A DNA stretch of 64,000 nt. Source: Andeanibacterium fulvum (GTDB lineage Bacteria; Pseudomonadota; Alphaproteobacteria; Sphingomonadales; Sphingomonadaceae). The position numbers and the translations under genes were made by a program. Shown here piece by piece: positions 23,729 through 32,635 of the stretch. The stretch lies in assembly GCF_037154085.1 (NCBI RefSeq), contig NZ_JBANRM010000001.1, forward strand, positions 434,001 through 498,000, in the 5' to 3' direction. The notes under the pieces were generated by a model, which saw only the letters and a program-made list of their open reading frames with translations, searched no databases and had not been told where the DNA came from. How positions within the stretch are numbered: position 1 is the stretch's first letter; each line of letters starts with the position of its first letter.

Positions 23729-24652
23729 ATGACGAGCTTGAAGGACAGATTCGATAAGGCTGGCGTCGTAGAGGCGCTCCTGAGGCAGAGGCTGGTGCGC
23801 AACGACAGGGAACTGGCTCAGAAATTTGCCGACGCCGGTCGGGTCGTTGAATGTGCTCCTGGAGAGGTGCTCATTGAGCAGGGCGGCTGGGACAACGACC
23901 TGTACTTTATCCTCGCGGGCGAATTCCATGCTTTCGTGAACGGGCAGAACAAACAGACGCGGGTGGCCGGCGAATCCGTCGGCGAGATCGCGGGCTTGAG
24001 CCGCTCACGCCCCCGGACAGCGACCCTTCGCGCGTCCAAGCCGAGCCTCGTCCTAAAGGTCGCTCTCGAGGATGTTGACCAGATCGTCGGCTCGGACGTG
24101 GAATTCTGGAAGACAACGGCGGATGCGGTCGCGGATCAGCTGGACCATCGCAATCTGGAATGCGGTGCCGCCAATGAGCATCCCCGCGTCTTCGTGATCT
24201 CGTCGAGCGAAGGCATGGACGTGGCCCGCTTGATTCGAAAGTATCTCGATGCGGACAACATGGCGGTCTACCTCTGGGATCAGGGGACCTTCGCCATCTC
24301 CGAATATCCGATCAGTTGCCTTGAGGATGCGATCGAACGGGCGGACTTCACCATCGCGGTCGCCAGAGCGGACGACGCGCTCGTGTCGCGTGGCGATAGC
24401 CACAATGTTCCGCGCGACAACGTGCACATCGAATACGGAATCTCGGTGGGCCGTCTGGGTCGGGAACGTTCCTTCCTGCTCGTGGACGCAGGCGCGGAGG
24501 TCAAGCTGCCCTCGGACTTGGCGGGGCTCACGACGTTGCGTTACCAAGGCACCGACAAAGACAAGCTGATACGAACCGTCGCAAAAGCTTGCGATGAGGC
24601 GCGTGAGCGCATTGAGTTCATCGGCGTCCGACGTGACCGGCGTGCTGGCTGA
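23729..24652 (+). CDS. pycTIR: Pycsar effector: cyclic-nucleotide-binding domain fused to TIR-like domain (PycTIR)
   Basis: 307 aa. A CRP-like cNMP-binding domain covers about residues 22-120; the phosphate-binding cassette GESVGEIAGLSRSRPRTAT (81-99) has the expected Gly-Glu and Arg-Thr-Ala residues. A TIR-like domain (CAP12/Pycsar type) spans about 152-290: RVFVISSS, then LWDQGTFAISEYPISCLEDAI and RADDALVSRGDSHNVPRDNVHIEYG. Known PycTIR effectors bind the cyclic pyrimidine signal and degrade NAD+, stopping growth of the infected cell. The Glu in SEYP (E192) or in CLED (E199) is the candidate catalytic residue. Last gene of the operon, 14 bases after the E2-like gene. Confidence 0.88.
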   Translation: MTSLKDRFDKAGVVEALLRQRLVRNDRELAQKFADAGRVVECAPGEVLIEQGGWDNDLYFILAGEFHAFVNGQNKQTRVAGESVGEIAGLSRSRPRTATLRASKPSLVLKVALEDVDQIVGSDVEFWKTTADAVADQLDHRNLECGAANEHPRVFVISSSEGMDVARLIRKYLDADNMAVYLWDQGTFAISEYPISCLEDAIERADFTIAVARADDALVSRGDSHNVPRDNVHIEYGISVGRLGRERSFLLVDAGAEVKLPSDLAGLTTLRYQGTDKDKLIRTVAKACDEARERIEFIGVRRDRRAG

Positions 24653-24777
24653 AGCGGCCAGTTTACTGTGGGGTATACGGTGTCGTTACCCCCTAACGAG
24701 TGGATATGGCCATTTCATTGGCAATGACAGTGGCGCTTATGGACGCGCTGAGCACATAACTCTATCCTTTCGACGCG

Positions 24778-25290
24778 ATGTTCCACCTGCGCTGCACCAA
24801 GAAACTGCTCGATCGGATCAAACCGGAAATCGTTGCCCCTGGGCAAAGCGACACCGCCCTGGGCAATTGGTATGCCACGGTGATGTTCTGGAAGCCGCAG
24901 GTAGCTTTGCTAGTTTCTGAGCGCACGCTGCTTCCCGTGCTCATGCCGCTGGCCCCAGCGGCTACGCTTGCTCGAAGATTTCCCGCACAATTGGCGCTGG
25001 TTCTGAAGGAGCACGGCGCCCCAAGCGAATTCATCGCTCAGGAAGTCTGGCGAATGGACAAGGTCCAGTACGCCAAGACGGCGAACCGGAGCGTCTTAGG
25101 CATCCTCAATGAGTTCGTGAAGCAGGCCGAGTTCTGGCTGGCCGCCTATGCCTATCAGAAGGGTGATGATGACGACCTCCTGGCGATTTCCGCCAAGTTA
25201 GCGGAGACACCATGTAGCCCGCTGTACAAGGGCCCGGTGTCGCCGGACAAAGCCCTTCATGAACTCGTGAAGGCTGGTTCGCAGGCATGA
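24778..25290 (+). CDS. DUF6933-like protein
   Basis: 170 aa starting MFHLRCTKKLLDRIKPE, a pattern I associate with DUF6933, found singly near mobile elements and toxin genes. It has no membrane segment or catalytic motif I can name. The ribosome site is weak. It follows pycTIR by 125 bases on the same strand; a role in the defence block is possible but only by position. Confidence 0.65.
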   Translation: MFHLRCTKKLLDRIKPEIVAPGQSDTALGNWYATVMFWKPQVALLVSERTLLPVLMPLAPAATLARRFPAQLALVLKEHGAPSEFIAQEVWRMDKVQYAKTANRSVLGILNEFVKQAEFWLAAYAYQKGDDDDLLAISAKLAETPCSPLYKGPVSPDKALHELVKAGSQA

Positions 25291-25355
25291 GCCTGCTGGC
25301 CGTTCACTGCGCTCGGGGATCCCACAGCACTTGTCTGGAAACCCAGCTCGTTCGG

Positions 25356-26090
25356 TCAGGCGGGATCGGGCGGCAAATCGACAATCCGGAAGACAGCGCC
25401 CGATCCCACATCACGAACCAGATCAACCCGCGCCCCATCCCAGTGATAGTCGAGGTGCCGCCCCTGGAGGGGATTTGACGCGCAGTCCGGGTAGAAGAGC
25501 GCGACGCATTCCCCACTGGGATGCCGGATGCTCGGGTAGGCAATTCCGTTCGACCCCGCGCCCCTGAGCTGCCGCGCGAGCGCTTGAGATGCGGCGTAGC
25601 TGTCAGGATCGAGTTCCGGAACCGGCTCCCCCGCCAGAGTTCGGAGATCATGCAAATCTGCATCGACTGTCATGACGATTTCCCGGAACTGCGAAGTCCA
25701 GCCAGGTGCTTGCCTAGTCCGTGCCATGAAGCGGGCATGGTGGTGGATCGTCTCGAACAGCGCGGTCTCGAACCGGTTCCCAACATAGAGCACGCCGTAG
25801 CTGCCATCGGTAAACCTGCTTGGCCGATCGGTGCTGACATGGGTGAATGGCGCCATGAGGTAGGATGCCCCGTTTCCGCCTACGCGCCGCTCGACTGGAA
25901 CGAGGTCAAGATTGCCGATCGTCGCCATGATGCGGGGATTGGTCTTCTGCTCTGCCGAGATCAGCAGCGGCCAGTCGGCAGGATCAGCGATGTCCTCGAA
26001 CAGGTCGATCGGTGGAAAGGCACTGCGGATGATCCGAACAGCGCCCTTCCACTCAACTCGAGAAACCGCGATATCCGCCGCTCCGCTCAC
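25356..26090 (-). CDS. RES-domain toxin (NAD+-consuming type)
   Basis: 244 aa. The RES fold includes R-S-A near the N-terminus (IIRSAFPPIDLFED), then GRFTDGSYGVLYVG-type sequence (SRFTDGSYGVLYVGNRFETALFE), the Arg/Tyr/Glu region typical of the ADP-ribosyltransferase-like RES core, and SNGIAYPSIRHPSGECVALFYP. Family members degrade NAD+ or modify a target. The likely start is GTG at 26090 in the overlap GTGA with the antitoxin stop; a longer frame would read back through the antitoxin gene. Confidence 0.85.
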   Translation of the reverse strand: MSGAADIAVSRVEWKGAVRIIRSAFPPIDLFEDIADPADWPLLISAEQKTNPRIMATIGNLDLVPVERRVGGNGASYLMAPFTHVSTDRPSRFTDGSYGVLYVGNRFETALFETIHHHARFMARTRQAPGWTSQFREIVMTVDADLHDLRTLAGEPVPELDPDSYAASQALARQLRGAGSNGIAYPSIRHPSGECVALFYPDCASNPLQGRHLDYHWDGARVDLVRDVGSGAVFRIVDLPPDPA

Positions 26091-26500
26091 CAGCCGCCAC
26101 GTTCGGCGTCGAGGTAGCGACGCACCCGCATGATGTCGGTGAGTTCGCCCCCGAGCATCACCTCGAGAGCGCTGAATCCACCGAACGCGTCGTTGGCTGC
26201 CCTGATCCATCCATAACCACGGGCCGCCTCCGAGAAGATTATCCGAAGCGCCTTGTGGATGCCCATGAGGTTGGAGAGCCGAGCGCGGCCATCGCGCGAG
26301 ACGCGCCCCGGGCCTTCTGCCTTCCATCGCCGATAGGAACGTACCGGCATGTCGAGCAGGGTTGCCGCCTGCTCATCGGTCAGTTCCCATTTGGCGAACA
26401 GGTTGATGGCTGCTCGGAACATGGCAGCTGCCTCGTCCTGGGTAATTGGATCGGGCCGGAAGGCGGTAACGGCAGTATCAACGGGTTGCAGAGCCAACAT
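26087..26500 (-). CDS. Xre/MbcA/ParS-type antitoxin of the RES toxin
   Basis: 137 aa. The N-terminal HTH region (FAKWELTDEQAATLLDMPVRSYRRW) and C-terminal DUF2384 domain (SNLMGIHKALRIIF, then ALEVMLGGELTDIMRVRRYLDAER) are the standard antitoxin layout. It precedes the toxin and overlaps it by 4 bases. It is expected to block the toxin active site and repress the shared promoter through the operator just upstream. Confidence 0.88.
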   Translation of the reverse strand: MLALQPVDTAVTAFRPDPITQDEAAAMFRAAINLFAKWELTDEQAATLLDMPVRSYRRWKAEGPGRVSRDGRARLSNLMGIHKALRIIFSEAARGYGWIRAANDAFGGFSALEVMLGGELTDIMRVRRYLDAERGGW

Positions 26501-26504
26501 AGCA

Positions 26505-26553
26505 GATCTCCATATGGCAGCATATATTCAAGATAATGCCATTTGGCAAGGAA
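26505..26553 (-). promoter_or_regulatory. Operator/promoter of the RES toxin-antitoxin pair
   Basis: AT-rich 50 bases upstream of the antitoxin. On the minus strand ATGGCA and TGCCAT arms flank TTATCTTGAATATATGC, giving an inverted repeat with 17 bases between arms. TATATG serves as a candidate -10. Additional TGGCA half-sites occur nearby. Confidence 0.5.
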
Positions 26554-29500
26554 CTATGCCGATGATGCCAGTCTGGCAATCACGCTCACTGCGCCTTCGA
26601 TCGGCACGAAAAGCCGGGTCTGATAGCGGATGATCTCGGTAAAGCAGCCTTGGGCTTTGTACCAGTCGAGCCGACCAGCACTCCATCCCGTAAGCTCAAT
26701 TCGCTGTGAGCCATTGACCAGGCTGCGTTTGACCATGAGCTGCTCGCGTCCCGCGAATTCCATGGCTCGGCCCGTCGCCAGGACGGTCTGGACGATGTCG
26801 TCGGCGGAAAGCGTTTGCTCGCGTTCCAGACCCAGCGTCCGGCACAGGTCCGGAACACAATGGAGAGGAACCTCCCGGCCAAGGAGCGACCGGCCATCCG
26901 CCGCTGAGATGCGACTGACCCTAACGAAGTCCGAAGGCAGCTTGTCCCAGACCGGCAGCAGAAGGCCCGCCGCAAGATATAGGCGCTCGCGCTTATGGCT
27001 GGTCCGCGCTTCCTCAACTTCGGCCGCCCAAGCTTCGCGGAAAGCGTCGACGGAAATTGCCTCCCAGCTGCTCTCAGCGAGCTGGTCCTCGGTGATGTGA
27101 GTGCGCTTCAACGGGCGCAGCAGTTCGAAGCGGGTCACGCGCGTGCCGTCATCGGCAAGAATACTGCGAGCGGGGACCAGCAGGGCGACCCGACCAGAGC
27201 GGGCATTCCGAACCGGTCGCTGCCGCTGCCCAGTGAGGCCGTGGATCTCCTCGAGCCGCTTCAACGTGAGCGGCTTCAAGGCTCTGGCGATTTCCAGTTC
27301 CAGCAGATGGGTGGTCGCGCCCGATGCCGGATCGGTGCGCAGCAGCGTGTCGGACAGGACCGTGAAGTCCTCAACCGCGATGGTCTCTAGGCCGAGATCA
27401 AGCGTGCCAGCCTGCCGGGCGGCATCGATGCGCGCTTCGACCAGTCCCATGAACTCATCGAAGATCGCGTTCTGCAGGGCAATGGGAAGCGCCAGGATGC
27501 GATTGAGCCACCGCTGGATCGACGGCAGGTCATCGATCATCGACCCGTCGGGCCCTTCGATCCGAAGGCCTGTCAGCTGCTGGAAGCGCCCGAGACTGAC
27601 CGCTTCGAGCTTGCCGGTGAACAACAGGCCGAACCAGCGATGGAGCGCCTCCTTGGCGTAGATGCTTTCGAGATTGTCGGCCGGATCGAACAGATTTTGC
27701 CCGCCGGTCTGGCGCTGCCCACGCGTCAGAGCACCAAGGCTGTCCAGACGCCGCGCGATCGTCGAGATGAAGCGACGCTCGCCGCGCACATCTGTCGTCA
27801 CGGGCCTGAACAGCGGGGCCGATGCCTGATTGGTGCGATTGGTCCGTCCGAGCCCCTGGATTGCGGCGTCAGCCCGCCAGCCCGGCTCGAGCAGGAAGTG
27901 GACGCGGCGAGCCTGGTTCTTCGCGGCCAGATCGGCATGGTAGCTGCGCCCGGTTCCCCCGGCATCGGAGAACACCAGGATATGCTTGGCACCGTCCATG
28001 AATGCCTGGGTTTCAGCGACATTGGCGCGCGGCGAGCGGGATTGGAGTTTCTGACGACCATCACGGCCGACGATGAGCCGACGTGTGCGACCGGTGACTT
28101 CTGCCACTTGGTCAACGCCGAAGCGTTCGATGATGGCATCAAGCGCGGTGGCAATCGGCGGCAAGGCGCAGAGCTGCTCGATCATCCGGTCGCGCGCAGC
28201 GAGCGCTGAGCGGCAAAGCACCGGTGCGCCTTGCTCGTCGCTCATCGGCTCGGAGCGAGGATTGCCGTTTTCGTCGGTGAACACCGCCATCAAGCGGACT
28301 GGAAAGCTCTTTGCGAGGTAGTCGATCACGTATTCCCGCGGGGAGAGGTCGATCTCGAGAGCTTCGCGCTCCTCGTCAGACAGGTCGGCCAGTCGCCGGT
28401 CGAGCATGGCCTCTGCCGTCGAGACGAGTTGCACGACAACGGCATGCCCATCGGCGATCGCCGTATCGATCGCGGGCAGCAAGCTGGGGAGCTTCATCGA
28501 CAGAAGCAGCTGCGCGAAGAAGCGCTGCTTGGTTCCTTCGAAAATCGACAGCGCTGCCGACTTAGCACCAGAGTTGAGCGTCCCTCCGGTTTCGCAGTCG
28601 ACGATCCGCGTCGCCTCCAGCGCGTCGCGCAGGTTGGTGTGAATGATCGCCCAGGCTTCGGCGTAGGCATCGTAGATCGCGATCTGATCCTCGGTCAGGC
28701 AATGCTCGAGGATCTCATATTCGACACCGGCGAATGAAAGGGCCCGGGCTGTGTAGAGTCCGAGCGACTTGAGGTCCCGCGCAACCAATTCCATCGCGGC
28801 GATGCCGCCGTCGCGAATGTCGGCAACGAAAGCCTCGCGATTGGCGAAGGCGGTCTCCGGACCCCAGAGCCCGAGGCGCGTCGCATAGGCCAGGTTGTTG
28901 ACGTCGGACGCACCGGTTGCCGAGGCGTACAGCACGCGCGCCCGGGGCAGGAGGTTCTGCAGACGCACCCCGGCAATGCCTTGCTCCGATCCCTTGACCT
29001 TGCCGCGCGATCCTTCACCGCCGGCAGCGTTGGCCATGGCGTGCGCTTCGTCGAACACGATCACGCCGTCGAAATCCTCACCGGCCCAAGCGAGGATCTG
29101 GTCAAGGCGCGTTGCGTCGTTTCGACCCGAACGCAAGGTCGGATAGGTCACGAAGAGGATCCCCTCGCGCATCGCGATGGAGGTGCCGAGTTTCCAGGAC
29201 GCCAGAGGTTGGATGTCGATCGGGAGGCCGCCAAGCGCAGCCCAGTCGCGCCGGGCATCTTCGAGCAACGCCTCGTTCTTCGAAATCCAGATATGGCGGC
29301 GTTCGCCGTGCACCCAGCGATCGAGAATGACGCTTGCGACCTGGCGGCCTTTACCAGCGCCGGTGCCATCCCCAAGGAAATAGCCCTGCCGGTAGGTATG
29401 TCCTTCCGCCGAAGCCTTGAGCGAACAGCCCTTCTCCTCGGGCTCGAACCGGCCGGGAAGATCGCGGCCGTGAGCGCTGGCGGCGTAGATCAGGGTCTCT

Positions 29501-30795
29501 GCCTGGGCATTCGATAGCAACCCTTTGGCGATAAGTCCGCCAGGCAGCTGCGGCACCGCGTCCGGCTTGGGTGCAGCGATCGACCCCATTGCGACTGACT
29601 CAACGAGGGGCGTCGGATGCTCGGCCGCGCCATCGATGACGATCCTGCTCGGGCGGTAGGGCAGATAGTGGCCAACCTGAGGGGCAAGCCGCGCAGGGGT
29701 TTCGAGCGACTGATAGGTGAGCGACCCGATGGCGGAGGCTGGGGGCGTGATCCTGGCTGGTGTCGGCAGCGGCCTGCGCGGCACCGCCACCAGGCGAAAC
29801 GGCGCACGAGCCGGGAGGCTCGATTGCTCGGGAACGGCATCCAAGATGGCGCGATCCGGCAAGGCATCGACAATATCGACCAGCTGGCGAAAGTCGTTTG
29901 TGCGGATGGCGACAGGCTCATTGGAGTCTTCCACCTTGTCGAAGACCAACAGCCGCGTGGTAATGCCGGTGCCCTGCCTGACGAACGCGCGTTCGACGGC
30001 GGCATTGAGCCTCAGCGAAACTGGCCCTTTCGCCCCGGCCAAAAACCGCACGCAGTCGAACCATTCAGGCATGATCGCGACAAGCCGCCCCCCGGACGCC
30101 AGACGGTTCCAGGCCGATCGCAGATGCCTCGCCCCAGTGCGGCCATCGTGGCCCCGCTCGATCCCGTGAGAATAGGGCGGGTTCATCAGCACGACGCTGG
30201 GGCTGATGGCCGGATCGAGCAATTCGTCGATCAGCTCGGCATCATGTCCAGTCACGCGGGCATCCGGGAATACCGCAGTCAGGCAGTCGCGGCGCAGCGG
30301 TGAAATTTCGTTCAGGACTAGGCGGGCTCCGGCTTTGGCGGCCCAGACCGCAAGCATCCCCGTTCCGGCCGAGGGCTCGAGCACGAGCTCGTTGAGCATC
30401 AGTCCGCAGGCCCGTGCGGCAAGCCAGGCCAACCGCGGCGGCGTTGCAAACTGCTGCCATTCGATCTGCTCGTCGCTGCGATTGGTTTGGGTCGGAACTC
30501 GGGCATCGAGACCGCAGAAGAACTGTTCCGCCTCGTCGATCGGGCTCGTGGGCTGGACTTGATCTGATGCTTGCAGATGTTGAACCTGCGCCAGCTCGAG
30601 CGCAGCGTGAGCATCACGGACTGACCATGCCCCGAGTGCATCGGTTCCGCCGAAGTGGTCCATCATGATGCGGTTGATGTCGCCGCGCGAAAGCGCGCTG
30701 CCTGCTGCCAATTGCAACGCCATTGCTTTGGCTGCCGTCACGACAAGCGGCGGAGATGGTGGATCGAATGCGAAGGCGAGGGAAGTGTTGGACAT
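26554..30795 (-). CDS. Methyltransferase-like/Strawberry-notch-type SF2 helicase fusion protein
   Basis: 1413 aa. The N-terminal third is an N6-adenine-type methyltransferase-like fold: the SAM-binding LEPSAGTGML at about 139-148 and catalytic NPPY at about 205-208. The central and C-terminal parts form a Strawberry-notch-like superfamily 2 helicase, with Walker A GDGTGAGKG at about 475-483 and DEAH at 582-585. A later SATGASDVNNLAY segment and a C-terminal helicase part (GLGRTNRTNQASAPLF) follow. Common in alphaproteobacterial ICEs and plasmids; the probable roles are modifying or processing incoming DNA. The start at 30795 has AGGAGG. Confidence 0.88.
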   Translation of the reverse strand: MSNTSLAFAFDPPSPPLVVTAAKAMALQLAAGSALSRGDINRIMMDHFGGTDALGAWSVRDAHAALELAQVQHLQASDQVQPTSPIDEAEQFFCGLDARVPTQTNRSDEQIEWQQFATPPRLAWLAARACGLMLNELVLEPSAGTGMLAVWAAKAGARLVLNEISPLRRDCLTAVFPDARVTGHDAELIDELLDPAISPSVVLMNPPYSHGIERGHDGRTGARHLRSAWNRLASGGRLVAIMPEWFDCVRFLAGAKGPVSLRLNAAVERAFVRQGTGITTRLLVFDKVEDSNEPVAIRTNDFRQLVDIVDALPDRAILDAVPEQSSLPARAPFRLVAVPRRPLPTPARITPPASAIGSLTYQSLETPARLAPQVGHYLPYRPSRIVIDGAAEHPTPLVESVAMGSIAAPKPDAVPQLPGGLIAKGLLSNAQAETLIYAASAHGRDLPGRFEPEEKGCSLKASAEGHTYRQGYFLGDGTGAGKGRQVASVILDRWVHGERRHIWISKNEALLEDARRDWAALGGLPIDIQPLASWKLGTSIAMREGILFVTYPTLRSGRNDATRLDQILAWAGEDFDGVIVFDEAHAMANAAGGEGSRGKVKGSEQGIAGVRLQNLLPRARVLYASATGASDVNNLAYATRLGLWGPETAFANREAFVADIRDGGIAAMELVARDLKSLGLYTARALSFAGVEYEILEHCLTEDQIAIYDAYAEAWAIIHTNLRDALEATRIVDCETGGTLNSGAKSAALSIFEGTKQRFFAQLLLSMKLPSLLPAIDTAIADGHAVVVQLVSTAEAMLDRRLADLSDEEREALEIDLSPREYVIDYLAKSFPVRLMAVFTDENGNPRSEPMSDEQGAPVLCRSALAARDRMIEQLCALPPIATALDAIIERFGVDQVAEVTGRTRRLIVGRDGRQKLQSRSPRANVAETQAFMDGAKHILVFSDAGGTGRSYHADLAAKNQARRVHFLLEPGWRADAAIQGLGRTNRTNQASAPLFRPVTTDVRGERRFISTIARRLDSLGALTRGQRQTGGQNLFDPADNLESIYAKEALHRWFGLLFTGKLEAVSLGRFQQLTGLRIEGPDGSMIDDLPSIQRWLNRILALPIALQNAIFDEFMGLVEARIDAARQAGTLDLGLETIAVEDFTVLSDTLLRTDPASGATTHLLELEIARALKPLTLKRLEEIHGLTGQRQRPVRNARSGRVALLVPARSILADDGTRVTRFELLRPLKRTHITEDQLAESSWEAISVDAFREAWAAEVEEARTSHKRERLYLAAGLLLPVWDKLPSDFVRVSRISAADGRSLLGREVPLHCVPDLCRTLGLEREQTLSADDIVQTVLATGRAMEFAGREQLMVKRSLVNGSQRIELTGWSAGRLDWYKAQGCFTEIIRYQTRLFVPIEGAVSVIARLASSA

Positions 30796-30827
30796 GGGAA
30801 ACCTCCTGACGAGGTCCTGCGCCTCGC

Positions 30828-30862
30828 AGGCCTCAATCAGCCGAAGGCCCCCTCCCCTCTGG
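30828..30862 (-). promoter_or_regulatory. Conserved leader element upstream of the large helicase gene
   Basis: On the minus strand it reads AGAGGGGAG-G-GGGCCTT and CTGATTGAG-CC, matching 19326-19360 upstream of parB over about 34 bases. A related AGAGGGGGC occurs upstream of ardC (about 17190). Confidence 0.5.
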
Positions 30863-30870
30863 CTCGCTGA

Positions 30871-31767
30871 TCAGGTTTGCCGAGCGAGCCTTGCCTTGAG
30901 TTCATCGTTCCAGTCGAGACCGGTCGACGCTGGTGCTCGCGAGTGGATCACACGGCCTGATGCAGAATAGGCCTTTCGTGCGCGCTGATCCGCGAGCTCG
31001 CCTCCCGGATCATTGTCGATGAACAAGTGGAGCTCGCGCACACTCTCGGGAATCGCGACGAGGCCGAACCGCTCGTTCCCGAGCGTTGCCCAGCAAGGAA
31101 TCCCAAACAGCTGCATGGCTGACAGGGCGCTTTCGATACCTTCGGCAAGGCCCAACCGGCCCGCGGCTGGCGGGGCAAGTCTGACAGCACCACAGCTGAG
31201 GCTTCCCAGCGCACGCTTGGGACGCTCGAAACCCGCCAACTTGCCGCTCGCAGTATCGATAAACGTCCTGTGCACCGCTATTGTGCCGATGTTAGTCGTG
31301 ACGTTCGCCAACATTGCAGGGAGGAACTGGACCGCCCCACGTGGTCCGAGCGGCGTGCGCTCGAGGTAACGGAGCTGATCAGAGGCACGCAGGATCCCGC
31401 GCTGCGCGAGGTATCCTTCGGCAGGGCTGTCGGAGATCGCCGTCGCCGATTGCCACAAACGCCGCGCGTTGGAATCGAAGGCCCTATTTTCCTGTCGATC
31501 AGCGACCACGGCACTAGAGCCATCGAACAGGTCACGGCTGCGAACACCCTGGCGGTCCAGTGCTGCTATGACCTCCTCGTTCGAGCATCCCGCGAAGCAA
31601 TGAAACAGGATCGCCTTTCTTCCCAGTGTCACGCTCAAAGAGGGAGTTCGGTCATCATGCGCCGGGCAGCAGCACATGCCTTTGCCCCGACTCCATGTAC
31701 CCTGAAGGCTTTCGACGATCGCGCGGGCGCGGCGTTCGAGTTGATGAGGTTTATCTAACGGGGGCAT
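30871..31767 (-). CDS. Toprim-domain primase-like protein
   Basis: 298 aa. A CHC2-type zinc finger (CCCPAHDDRTPSLSV, then FHCFAGCS) is followed by a linker and a Toprim domain (GLAEGIESALSA near residue 200, FIDNDPGG near 245). Plasmid and ICE proteins of this type prime replication of the transferred strand in the recipient. Start at 31767 after GGAGAAGG. It lies in front of the large helicase gene and is divergent to the transglycosylase, sharing an intergenic region with a LexA-type box. Confidence 0.88.
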   Translation of the reverse strand: MPPLDKPHQLERRARAIVESLQGTWSRGKGMCCCPAHDDRTPSLSVTLGRKAILFHCFAGCSNEEVIAALDRQGVRSRDLFDGSSAVVADRQENRAFDSNARRLWQSATAISDSPAEGYLAQRGILRASDQLRYLERTPLGPRGAVQFLPAMLANVTTNIGTIAVHRTFIDTASGKLAGFERPKRALGSLSCGAVRLAPPAAGRLGLAEGIESALSAMQLFGIPCWATLGNERFGLVAIPESVRELHLFIDNDPGGELADQRARKAYSASGRVIHSRAPASTGLDWNDELKARLARQT

Positions 31768-31845
31768 CGACCTTCTCCGGTTGAGGTGCCCTCCCTGTGC
31801 AGCCTCCACTCTGCACTCGCGCCAAACCAATTTCCTACGCCACTT

Positions 31846-31860
31846 GTTCTATATATGTTC
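31846..31860. promoter_or_regulatory. LexA-type (SOS) box between the primase and transglycosylase genes
   Basis: GTTC-TATATAT-GTTC, an exact GTTC-N7-GTTC, 31 bases before the transglycosylase start (31892). The central TATATA could be a -10 on either strand, so bound LexA may block both divergent genes. Spacing to the primase gene is about 80 bases. Confidence 0.68.
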
Positions 31861-31891
31861 TCACTCGATTCGGCTATAGAAGGATCGAGAA

Positions 31892-32548
31892 ATGACAATG
31901 AAAGCTATCTTGGTCGCAGGCTTCGCGATCACCTCTGCTACCTCCGCCAGAGCCCAGGATTTGTCCGCGCCAGCCACAATCGAAGCCCCCGCGAGTCACT
32001 CCGAAGGCATCCGGATTGCTGAAACATCGAACGGCTTCCAGCTGGTCGAGCATGGGCTGTGGTCATCCCGTCAGGCCGGCCCGGCATCGGGTCTCATTGT
32101 ACCACAAAATGGCCGGGTGAACCTGCCATACAGATACGAACCCAAGGCCAAACCTGGCCCCTCCGACTTCAGGCGAGCAAGCTACCTTCCCCACATCTAT
32201 GCGGCGGAAGCGAAGTACTCATTGCCCGCGGGCCTGCTCGATGCGCTCGTATGGACAGAATCTCGATATAACCCCTTCGCCGTCAGCCCTGCAGGCGCAG
32301 CAGGTCTTGGACAGCTGATGCCAGCCACGGCAAAAGAACTCGGGGTCTTCAATCGCTTCGATCCTATGGCCAACATCTTCGGCGCGGCGCGGTATCTGCG
32401 GCAGATGCTCGACAGGTTCGGCGTGGTTCACCTCGCGGTGGCTGCCTACAATGCGGGTCCCGGCGCAGTGGAACGCGCAGGCGGCATTCCCCGGAATGGC
32501 GAGACGCCCGGATATGTCCAAGAGGTCCTTCGACAATGGCGTTTCTAA
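31892..32548 (+). CDS. Lytic transglycosylase of the conjugation system (VirB1-like)
   Basis: 218 aa with a signal peptide (cleavage after residue 21, SARA-QD). The SLT domain starts about residue 95: the catalytic Glu is in LVWTESRYNPFAVSPAGAAGLGQLMP (E125 or so), then AAYNAGPGAVERAGG. It opens peptidoglycan locally for the mating channel. AAGGATCG precedes ATG. The downstream gene is the convergent integrase. Confidence 0.9.
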   Translation: MTMKAILVAGFAITSATSARAQDLSAPATIEAPASHSEGIRIAETSNGFQLVEHGLWSSRQAGPASGLIVPQNGRVNLPYRYEPKAKPGPSDFRRASYLPHIYAAEAKYSLPAGLLDALVWTESRYNPFAVSPAGAAGLGQLMPATAKELGVFNRFDPMANIFGAARYLRQMLDRFGVVHLAVAAYNAGPGAVERAGGIPRNGETPGYVQEVLRQWRF

Positions 32549-32635
32549 AGATCGACCCACGATGGCCATAGCACGGCCCATCATCCTGCGGTTTCTAGCT
32601 GGGCGGATTTGTTGCGGTTGCGAACCCCTGTGAGA

